A DNA stretch of 35,983 bases from Candidatus Saccharimonadota bacterium (GTDB lineage: Bacteria > Patescibacteriota > Saccharimonadia > Saccharimonadales > Saccharimonadaceae), in assembly GCA_017511965.1 (NCBI GenBank), contig JAFWHT010000010.1, positions 1 through 35,983 of the forward strand, read 5' to 3'. Shown in pieces: positions 9,496 to 16,960 of this stretch. Position 1 is the first letter of the stretch. Every line of letters begins with the position of its first letter. A model generated the notes under the pieces. It saw nothing but the letters and a program-made list of their open reading frames with translations, was not told the DNA's origin and did no database searches. Both the position numbers and the translations under genes were made by a program.

Positions 9496-12260
9496 ATGAG
9501 AGTTAAATCACAAAATCGCATATATATATATATATATTAGTTGCTGCCCTAATTAGCTCTACTCTTGTTTCTGGACTGATACTCGCGGGGAATTCCGCTT
9601 CTGCTGTTGATAACGTAGTAGACACCGTCTCCATCACCGTCTCCGAATCATGTAATCTCACTACTACTTCAGGTCCTGGACAAACCTATAATGTTAATAT
9701 GCAAAATGGCCAATATAAAAACGATATAGGCAAAACCAGAATCAATGTCTTTTGTAATACTGAAGACAACTTCTCTATCTATGCCATAGGCTATTCTAAT
9801 AATACACTAGGCAACAATACCATGTTAGCATCGGGAGTGGGGAGTATCCCCACCGGCACCGCCACATCGGGCGACACTTCCCAATGGGCCATGAAACTAG
9901 AAGCAGTCACAGGTACTGGTATAGGCACAGGTCCAAACGCAGGCATCAATAGTTACACTCCTACTATTATATCCCCATTCACTAACTTCACTAATGTACC
10001 AGATAACTGGACCAAAGTAGCAGAAGTAGCTAGTGTCACTGGTACTACTAACCAAGCCGCTATTGATGCTTCTTATGCAGTATATATGTCACTAAGTCAA
10101 CCTAGTGGCAGTTATACTGGCAAAGTCAGATACACAGTACTCCACCCAGCTAGTGCAGTGCCTAACCAACCGATAGCCACATCTCCAGGCAAAATAGGCT
10201 ATGTGCCTAATGCCAATGGTCTAGTCATAGACACTATGGCAGATCAAGAATACACAGGGTACACTAGCACAGTAGATAACTTCACTACACCACTCACACC
10301 AAATAGTGAAGCTACACTCTGGGCATCTAACTTCAAACGCCCAGGATACGGCTTTGCAGGCTGGTCTACTACCTATGACTATTCAGACCCTAATGGCTTC
10401 TATGGTCCTAATCAGACTATCACTACACCAACCAACCTAGACCAAAAAGGCTTAACACTCTATGCTATATGGATACCTAGTGCAGGCACTTTGCAAAACT
10501 GGACTGGCTGTAATTCATTAACTACAGGCCAAGTCACAGCTCTAACAGACACTAGAGACAATAATACATACGCAGTAGCCAAACTCGCAGACAATAAATG
10601 CTGGATGATTGAGAACTTAAGGCTGGGTGGTAATACAGCAATTAACCTAACACCAGACAATACTACTATCTACTCTAATTTAACTCTGCCTGCTTCTACT
10701 GATACATTCACTATCACCAGCTATAATAGTATAGAAATGAATGCAAGCAATACGGTAAATCCAGTCGCTAATATGACTGCCAGTACTGATGCCGCTTATA
10801 GTTATGGTAATTATTACTCATTTGCGGCAGCAGTAGGCACTACTGCAGATTACGGTGTAAATAATACAAGTGTTACCACGAGCATTTGCCCTAAAGGATG
10901 GCGATTACCAATAGGCGGTAACAAAAATAATGAAGCTAATAATGAATATTGGGATCTAGTTGTTGCGAAGCTTAATAATAACACCAGCCCAACCAACTAC
11001 CCAAATAATATAGCGCCATATTATAATGGGGATACTGAATCTAATCCCGTAGATAAATCTCTTCGTACCTATCCTAATAATTTTGTTCACTCAGGCTATG
11101 TGCTTGGTTCGTCGCTTAGGTTTCAAAGTGTTGGTGGATATACATGGTCGTCTACGGTGAGTTCCTCGACTAATGACTACATTTTAGGGTTTAACCGTGA
11201 CTACGTTGCTCCGGGTACAGGCAACGGGAATAAGTCTTTTGGTTATAGCGTGCGCTGCGTCAGTGACCCACCAGTCACCATCTCCGACGCCTACCAAAAA
11301 TCTGGTAAATCTACTCACAACGGCTATTATAAGATGCAAGACATGAGTGATAGTATTTGTGGGATGGTGAATGTGTTAGACGAGCCAGGACAAACCCAGT
11401 TAATAGATACTAGAGACAACAAGGTCTACTGGGCAACTAAATTACAAGACGGGAAATGTTGGATGACGCAGAACTTAGACTTAAACTTAAGCACATCCAC
11501 TGCACTCACTAATGCTGATACAGACCTAAATACAGTTGCTTCTTGGACGCCGATGAGAAGTACCATTAATGCCGTAACTAACGCATCTACTTCAGGCAGT
11601 ATTACTGGTTGGACGAATGATTATAATACGCCATATTCGATAGATACGGGTGACTATTATTGGAAAAATGAACCATTCTACGACTCTAGTTTATGCAACA
11701 AAGTAGTAGGTGGAGTAAATTATCAAGGTTGTAACTACGTCACTAAAGCTGATGCTAGTTGGAAGAATTACTTTGCGACTACACCTTACGCTTCTAACGG
11801 CGCTCACGGTCATGTAGGTAACTATTACAACTGGTCTACTGCAGTAGCCAGCAACGATACTTCTGCCTACACTGCAGATACAATGGCTAATATCGCCAAC
11901 AACCCACCAAATTCCATTTGTCCGAAAGGCTGGAGATTGCCAACTGTCACTAGCGCATCACCAGATTACACTCAAGCAAATTCACGAGACGAATTCTCCA
12001 GATTAGCTTACTTATACGATAATTATACAGGTAATACTAGCATTAGCAGTGAAGGCTTAGAAAAAGCTCCACTCTATATGTCTCGCACCGGTCGCGCTTA
12101 CGCGGGACTCGACAACGTTGGATACTATGGGTACTACTGGTCTTCTACGGCGTCTAGCGGTACGTTCGCGCGGGCCCTAGTATCCTATTCTACGATGGTT
12201 TACCCCCAGCACGAGGGCTACCGCTTCAACGGGGCTTCACTGCGTTGCTTAGCTCGGTAA
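9496..12260 (+). CDS. Large secreted two-FISUMP surface protein, out of frame at an (AT)9 tract
   Basis: From the ATG at 9496 the frame reads MRVKSQNRIYIYIY and stops at 9538. The long frame is open from 9507 to 12260 but has no ATG before 9699. Removing one AT unit joins them into about 920 codons, with a good signal peptide: basic start, hydrophobic core through LVAALISSTLVSGLILAG, and the cleavage site NSASA before VDNVV. The exported part has an N-terminal beta-rich domain, an InlB/Listeria-Bacteroides-type repeat (RPGYGFAGW to LTLYAIW, about 10338-10470), FISUMP domain 1 (about 10490-11265) and FISUMP domain 2 (about 11340-12257). Domain 2 is closely similar to the protein at 2-952 except for the last 55-60 residues. 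The role is probably adhesion. It could instead be a pseudogene or contain a sequencing error in the tract. In the present state a secreted product is not expected. Confidence 0.75.
9520..9537 (+). repeat. (AT)9 dinucleotide tract within signal-peptide codons
   Basis: Nine perfect AT units lie 24 bases after the start codon. (AT)8 or (AT)11 would bring the signal-peptide and mature-protein frames together; (AT)9 and (AT)10 would not. Confidence 0.9.
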
Positions 12261-12295
12261 TTGATATATAAAAATTTGCTTTCTGAATAATTATT

Positions 12296-12304
12296 TGTTA
12301 TAAT
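12296..12304 (+). promoter_or_regulatory. Extended -10 promoter for tRNA-Glu
   Basis: TGt-TATAAT (12299-12304) lies 11 bases before the tRNA. Confidence 0.55.
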
Positions 12305-12315
12305 ATAATAACCGT

Positions 12316-12390
12316 GGTCTCGTAGTATAACGGTTAGTACATCGGGTTTTCATCCCGACAACGCGGGTTCGACTCCCGCCGAGATCACCA
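12316..12390 (+). tRNA. tRNA-Glu (TTC)
   Basis: Acceptor GGTCTCG/CGAGATC with one G-U pair, anticodon loop TTTTCAT (TTC), T-loop TTCGACT and encoded CCA. A run of six T follows CCA directly, so the tRNA's own stems may serve as the terminator hairpin. Confidence 0.95.
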
Positions 12391-12444
12391 TTTTTTGTGT
12401 AAAGCGGAGTCGAATCTTCGATGCGACTCCCGCCGAGATCACCA
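12370..12444. repeat. Direct repeat of the tRNA-Glu 3' end
   Basis: The last 21 bases of the tRNA, 12370-12390, recur exactly at 12424-12444, 54 bp downstream. Between them a 7-bp inverted repeat (GGAGTCG/CGACTCC) overlaps the second copy. This has the form of attachment-site scars left by tRNA-targeting integrases, though only 33 bp now separate the copies. The second copy provides the stop codon of the minus-strand gene. Confidence 0.75.
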
Positions 12445-12861
12445 ATCGCAAGAGTAGGTATAGTCGACGCGATAAGAAGTCTTGGAATAGGGTGGTTCGG
12501 GATAGATTTTGGCAGAAGTTTTGTTTTCGTCGCAGTGTTTTTTGAGGAAGTTAATGGTTTCTGGATTGTTGTCGTAATAAATAAGTTGACGAAGATAGAC
12601 ATGTGCGAAGCCGTAATCTTTATAACGTTCGATGGCTTCTTCGAAATTTGGGACTTGATCGGAATTTTTTAAATTTTCGTAAAGATAAGTTTCGTAATAC
12701 TTGGCGGTGAGTTCGGTAATTTTGTTTTTAATGCGAGTTTCGGGGTTGAGGAAAAATATCGATATACAAAGTATAGTAACCAAGACAAATAAAAATCCGA
12801 TAATGGAGAGAATAATTTTTTGTACTTTTGTAAAAGATTTCTGAGATTTTTTGGTTGCCAT
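12439..12861 (-). CDS. Small membrane-anchored protein, unknown
   Basis: I do not recognise this 140-aa protein. It has a lysine-rich cytoplasmic start (MATKKSQKSFTKVQK), one membrane span (about residues 16-38), then an outside domain rich in Tyr, Asn and Lys with two cysteines (KKHCDENK and YSCDW) that could form a disulfide. The start is supported by TGt-TAATAT six bases upstream. The stop codon lies within the duplicated tRNA-Glu tail, so the original C-terminus may have been replaced by the event that duplicated it. It is divergent from pyk, with the two starts 40 bp apart. Confidence 0.6.
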   Translation of the reverse strand: MATKKSQKSFTKVQKIILSIIGFLFVLVTILCISIFFLNPETRIKNKITELTAKYYETYLYENLKNSDQVPNFEEAIERYKDYGFAHVYLRQLIYYDNNPETINFLKKHCDENKTSAKIYPEPPYSKTSYRVDYTYSCDW

Positions 12862-12867
12862 AGTATT

Positions 12868-12876
12868 ATATTAACA
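12868..12876 (-). promoter_or_regulatory. Extended -10 promoter for small membrane protein
   Basis: On the minus strand TGt-TAATAT is followed by six bases and the ATG at 12861. It faces the pyk promoter. Confidence 0.45.
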
Positions 12877-12885
12877 TAAAAATTA

Positions 12886-12894
12886 TGATAATAT
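12886..12894 (+). promoter_or_regulatory. Extended -10 promoter for pyk
   Basis: TGa-TAATAT (12889-12894) lies seven bases before the pyk ATG at 12902; no Shine-Dalgarno sequence is present. Confidence 0.45.
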
Positions 12895-12901
12895 ATTATA
12901 T

Positions 12902-14335
12902 ATGAGTAAACTTTTTAAACGAACAAAAATTTTAGCTACGATTGGACCAGCAACAAACACAGCAGAAAAGATCGAAGAAGTAATTATGGCGGGGGTAAAT
13001 GGATGTAGATTGAACTGTTCGCATGGTTCAAATGAAGAACGAGATCAGCAAATAAAATGGATTCGTGAAGCGGCAGAGAAAAAGGGGCGCAGTGTAGCGA
13101 TTTTGCAAGATTTGCAAGGGCCAAAAATTAGGCTTGGTATATTAAAAGATAACCATTTAGATTTGAAAAAAGATGACGAAGTTGTTTTAGAAGCTAAAGA
13201 ATTTGAACATGATGGTGGATTGACGGTTCCGGTTCAATATAATTTATCTTCGAAAGTAAAAATCGGCGAGCCGCTTTTTATGTTTGATGGAAAAATTAAA
13301 ACTGAAGTTATTGAAATCGTTTCGGAGACAGCAATTAAGGTACGGATTTTAAATGATGGGTTTATTATGTCGAGAAAAGGATTAAATCTCCCGGATACAG
13401 ATTTTGGTGGTGATATTTTGACCGAAAAAGATTTAGCTGATATTGAATATGGGGCAGGTTGTGATTATGATTATGTGTCGTTGTCGTTTGTACAAAGTGC
13501 GCGAGATATTGAAAAATTAAAGCAGATTTTGCTGTCGCATGGTTCAAGTGCGAAGGTGATTGCTAAGATTGAGACTAAAAAAGCAATTGAAAGTAAAGAG
13601 AATTTGGAAGAAATTGTAAAAGCGGCGGATGGGATAATGGTGGCGCGTGGCGATATGGCAGTAGAAGCCGGAGCAGAAGTGGTGCCAATTATTCAACGAA
13701 AATTAATTGCGCTTTGTCGGGCACACGCAAAGCTTTGCATTGTGGCGACACAGATGCTTAGTTCGATGGTGGAAAATCCAGAGCCAACACGGGCAGAAGT
13801 TTCAGACGTGGCGACTGCAGTGGTACAAGGTGCGGACGTAGTGATGCTTTCGGACGAAACTGCAAACGGAAAATATCCAGTAGAAACAGTAGAGGAGATG
13901 AAGAAAGTGATTTTGTACACACAAAATCATTCGCGAATCGCACCGATTACAAAGACGCCGGTTGGTGAAAAGTCGGAAGTTTATGATGCGATTTCGAATG
14001 CGGCGTGTAGGTTGGCTGAACACATCGAGGCAGACGTGATTGTGTGTCAGACGGCTTCGGGAGTAACGGCGACGACGACAGCGGCTGGAAGGCCGAACTT
14101 GCCGATTGTTTCGGTAACTTCGAACCGAAAAGTGGCAAATCAACTAGCACTTTGTTATGCGAATTCAGCGTTTGTACGACCATATTCAGAAGATTTTGGT
14201 TTTGATTTGGCACGAGAATTAAAAGAATCTGGATATCTTAAAACTAAAGAAGGCGAAAAAGATTTGTTAGCGGTGATTGTTTCTGGAGACAAAGAAAAAG
14301 TTGGCACCGATACAATAAAAGTGCGGTTGGTTTAA
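12902..14335 (+). CDS. pyk: Pyruvate kinase
   Basis: This 477-aa enzyme converts phosphoenolpyruvate and ADP to pyruvate and ATP. The TIM barrel starts at TKILATIGPATN and contains RLNCSHGSNEERD, the substrate and metal site IAKIETKKAI, VARGDMAVE and TQMLSSMVENPEPTRAE. The B domain is inserted at about residues 70-165, and the C-terminal allosteric-type domain covers about 345-477. Length is normal. It has a leaderless-type start. Its stop codon overlaps that of pgk on the other strand (TTAA at 14332-14335), so two ATP-yielding glycolytic genes converge with no terminator between them. Confidence 0.97.
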   Translation: MSKLFKRTKILATIGPATNTAEKIEEVIMAGVNGCRLNCSHGSNEERDQQIKWIREAAEKKGRSVAILQDLQGPKIRLGILKDNHLDLKKDDEVVLEAKEFEHDGGLTVPVQYNLSSKVKIGEPLFMFDGKIKTEVIEIVSETAIKVRILNDGFIMSRKGLNLPDTDFGGDILTEKDLADIEYGAGCDYDYVSLSFVQSARDIEKLKQILLSHGSSAKVIAKIETKKAIESKENLEEIVKAADGIMVARGDMAVEAGAEVVPIIQRKLIALCRAHAKLCIVATQMLSSMVENPEPTRAEVSDVATAVVQGADVVMLSDETANGKYPVETVEEMKKVILYTQNHSRIAPITKTPVGEKSEVYDAISNAACRLAEHIEADVIVCQTASGVTATTTAAGRPNLPIVSVTSNRKVANQLALCYANSAFVRPYSEDFGFDLARELKESGYLKTKEGEKDLLAVIVSGDKEKVGTDTIKVRLV

Positions 14336-15366
14336 TCTTCGATTGCTTCAATACCTGGTAACTTATTGCCGGTGAGAAATTCGAGGGCGGCACCACCCCC
14401 AGTGGAAATAAGCGAATAAGCTAGGTTTTTGTGGGTTTTGGCGAGATTTTCGACAAAACCGGTAGTATCGCCACCACAGATGATGGTAGTTTTATCGGGA
14501 GTATCACCAAGAATCTCGGCAGTAATAATGGAAGAGGTTGCATAGGCAGGATCTTCGGCATAGCCGAGAAGGCCGTTCCAAATAATAGTCTTAGCATTGG
14601 CGATATGTTCGGCAATTTTGGCGGTAGAAAGCGGGCCGATGTCGAGCTTGGCGCCATTTATGTCTTCGTCAAAATCTTCGGCGACATAGATTTTGGCAGA
14701 GTTTGACTGATAACCATCAGCGGCAATTTTGCCACCAACAATGATTTGGTCGGCAGTTTCTAGAAAAGCATTGATTAAAGGTTCTTTATCTTGAACTTTG
14801 GAGCCACCAAGAATGAGAAGGAGGGGTTTTTCGGGATTTTTGATAGCTTTGGCGAGACTCTCAATTTCTTTTTCGAGTAAAAGACCGGCATAAACTGGGA
14901 GAAAATTTTTGACAGCGTCAGTAGAAGCATGCGCACGATGAACTACGGCAAAACCATCTTGGACGAAAAGATCGGCCGATGTGGCATCGATGATATTTTT
15001 GATAAAATCTTGAGAATTTTCTTCTTCGCCTGGATGGAAACGAAGATTTTCGAGGAGGATGATTTTTTCATCTGAAGCTAGATTATTTGAAAGAGGATAG
15101 AAGCCAACCTTTTGCCCGAGGAGTTTTGCGAGTGATTCTGCAACTGGTTTTAATGAGAATTCAGGGTTTTCTTTGCCGTCTGGGCGCCCGAGATGAGAAA
15201 TTAAAATAATTTTATTGGCGCCATTTTCTAATAAATAATTGATGGTTGGAAGGCTAGCGCGAATACGTAAATCGTCGGTGATTTCACCTTTTTTAATTGG
15301 GACGTTATAATCAACGCGAACTAGAATGTTTTTATTTTTGATGTCGATATCTTTAATAGTTTTCAT
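14332..15366 (-). CDS. pgk: Phosphoglycerate kinase, compact form
   Basis: This 344-aa enzyme makes ATP from 1,3-bisphosphoglycerate. The N-terminal domain has VRVDYNVP, the substrate-binding ISHLGRPDGK and LENLRFHPGEEE. The C-terminal domain has LGGSKVQDKEPL, WNGLLGYAEDPAY, CGGDTTGFVE and ISTGGGAALEFLTG. Usual bacterial PGKs have about 390-400 residues. Here the roughly 40 missing residues follow GGKIAADGYQ, where the helix of the nucleotide-binding domain and the segment before VAEDF are cut short. Catalytic landmarks remain, so it is probably active. The start has TGa-TACAAT six bases upstream. Confidence 0.95.
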   Translation of the reverse strand: MKTIKDIDIKNKNILVRVDYNVPIKKGEITDDLRIRASLPTINYLLENGANKIILISHLGRPDGKENPEFSLKPVAESLAKLLGQKVGFYPLSNNLASDEKIILLENLRFHPGEEENSQDFIKNIIDATSADLFVQDGFAVVHRAHASTDAVKNFLPVYAGLLLEKEIESLAKAIKNPEKPLLLILGGSKVQDKEPLINAFLETADQIIVGGKIAADGYQSNSAKIYVAEDFDEDINGAKLDIGPLSTAKIAEHIANAKTIIWNGLLGYAEDPAYATSSIITAEILGDTPDKTTIICGGDTTGFVENLAKTHKNLAYSLISTGGGAALEFLTGNKLPGIEAIED

Positions 15367-15372
15367 AAAATA

Positions 15373-15381
15373 ATTGTATCA
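15373..15381 (-). promoter_or_regulatory. Extended -10 promoter for pgk
   Basis: On the minus strand TGa-TACAAT is followed by six bases and the pgk ATG. Its -10 lies 14 bp from the TGn of the divergent murA promoter. Confidence 0.6.
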
Positions 15382-15394
15382 TATATTCATCCTG

Positions 15395-15403
15395 TGATAT
15401 AAT
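15395..15403 (+). promoter_or_regulatory. Extended -10 promoter for HTH-murA
   Basis: TGa-TATAAT (15398-15403) then six T bases and ATG at 15410; leaderless geometry. Confidence 0.65.
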
Positions 15404-15409
15404 TTTTTT

Positions 15410-16960
15410 ATGAAAAAGCAGCGAAGATACCAAGAAGTAATCGGGGAATTAATTGAACAACTTCGACTAGAAAAAGGGTGGACGCAAGATGAGCTAGCGC
15501 GAGCAGTGGGGTCGAGTCAGTCGGCAATTCACCGAATTGAAAAGGGTGGTCAAAATGTATCGCTAGAAATGGTTAAAAAATTATCAGAGGCTTTGGGGAG
15601 GCAAATTCTTTCTGTTAACGACTCAGCTTCGCAAAGTTTTCAGATAAATGGCGGTAAAGAATTGGCGGGCGAAATTACGATAAATGCATCAAAAAATGCC
15701 GCAGTAGGGTTGCTATCGGCATCACTTCTTAATGTTGGGAGGACGGTTTTGCATAAGGTGCCAAGGATTGAAGAGGTATTTAGAATTATTGAAGTTTTGG
15801 AATCGGTGGGAGTAAAATGTCATTGGTTTAACCGGCACCGTGACCTAGAAATTATATCACCACGTGAATTGAAATTAGACGAGATGGATATAGAAGCGGC
15901 ACGAAAAACTCGATCAATTATTATGTTTTTGGGGCCATTACTACATCGTTATGAAGAGTTTCGAATTCCTTATGCGGGAGGATGTTCGTTGGGAACACGA
16001 ACAGTCGAGCCACATTTGAAAGCTTTGGAGTCGTTTGGTTTAGAAGTAGATGCGGAATGTCACAGTGGTTTTTATGAAGTTAAAGTCAATCAAAATACGC
16101 TGAAAAAATATAAAGATAGATATATTGTATTAATTGAACGAGGCGATACGGTGACGGAAAATGTATTGATGGCGGCGGCGATGAGTGCTGGTAAAACGAC
16201 GATTGTAGGGGCGTCATCTAATTATATGGTGCAGGATTTGTGTTTCTTTTTGGAAAAATTAGGAGTGAAAATTTCTGGGGTGGGGACGACGACTTTGGTG
16301 GTAGAAGGGCGAGCACGCTTTGAAAAAGACGTAGATTATTATATTTCAGAAGACCCAATCGAAACGATGAGTTTTATTGCGGCGGCACTGGTGACGAATT
16401 CGGAAATTACGATTGTAAAAGCGCCGATTGAATTTTTGGAAATTGAGCTGGAGATATTAAAGAGCATGAATGCGAAAATTACAAAATCTAAGGAGTATTT
16501 GTCGGCAAATGGGCGAACGAGATTGGTAGATTTAGTAGTGAAGAAATCGGAGTTGGTAGCACCAAAAGACAAAATTCATCCGATGCCGTTTCCGGGTCTT
16601 AATATCGATAACTTGCCGTTTTTTTCGGTGATTGCTAGTGTGGCTAAAGGAAGAACTTTGATTCACGATTGGGTATTTGAAAATCGTGCAGTGTATGTGA
16701 CGGAGCTTAGTCGATTGAATGTAAAAGTAGAACTTTTGGATGCGCACCGGGTTTATATTGAAGGGCCAACGAATTTTCATGCGGCGGAATTGGTGGCGCC
16801 AGCGGCTTTGCGTCCGGCAGTAGTAGTGCTAATTGGAATGTTGGCGGCGCCTGGTAAATCGATTCTTAGGAATGTTTATACCATTAATCGCGGATATCAA
16901 GATTTTGCAGTGAGGTTGAGGCATTTAGGAGCGGATATTTCTCCGTTGACTGGTATATGA
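15410..16960 (+). CDS. murA: XRE helix-turn-helix fused to MurA-type enolpyruvyl transferase
   Basis: Residues 8-66 are an XRE/Cro-type DNA-binding domain (LRLEKGWTQDELARAVGSSQ, SAIHRIEKG). Residues 76-516 are a UDP-N-acetylglucosamine 1-carboxyvinyltransferase, which commits UDP-GlcNAc to peptidoglycan synthesis. The substrate-binding lysine is in INASKNAAVG (K95). The active-site cysteine is kept at C192 in AGGCSLGTRTVEPHL, which would make it fosfomycin-sensitive if it folds as in E. coli. The full length of 516 aa equals a normal MurA of about 420 plus the HTH. The fusion suggests an enzyme that also binds DNA, perhaps as a sensor of wall precursors. It overlaps the helicase gene by 4 bp (ATGA). 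Confidence 0.9.
   Translation: MKKQRRYQEVIGELIEQLRLEKGWTQDELARAVGSSQSAIHRIEKGGQNVSLEMVKKLSEALGRQILSVNDSASQSFQINGGKELAGEITINASKNAAVGLLSASLLNVGRTVLHKVPRIEEVFRIIEVLESVGVKCHWFNRHRDLEIISPRELKLDEMDIEAARKTRSIIMFLGPLLHRYEEFRIPYAGGCSLGTRTVEPHLKALESFGLEVDAECHSGFYEVKVNQNTLKKYKDRYIVLIERGDTVTENVLMAAAMSAGKTTIVGASSNYMVQDLCFFLEKLGVKISGVGTTTLVVEGRARFEKDVDYYISEDPIETMSFIAAALVTNSEITIVKAPIEFLEIELEILKSMNAKITKSKEYLSANGRTRLVDLVVKKSELVAPKDKIHPMPFPGLNIDNLPFFSVIASVAKGRTLIHDWVFENRAVYVTELSRLNVKVELLDAHRVYIEGPTNFHAAELVAPAALRPAVVVLIGMLAAPGKSILRNVYTINRGYQDFAVRLRHLGADISPLTGI

Noticed and set aside
9699-12260. Treating the ATG at 9699 as the true start of the large FISUMP protein
   Set aside because: This would leave a secreted protein without signal peptide, although a complete one is encoded directly upstream in the same open frame behind the AT tract.
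12291-12602. Minus-strand ORF of 103 aa with a repeated GDLGGSR segment
   Set aside because: It is the antisense reading of tRNA-Glu and its duplicated tail; the repeat in the protein comes from the DNA repeat.
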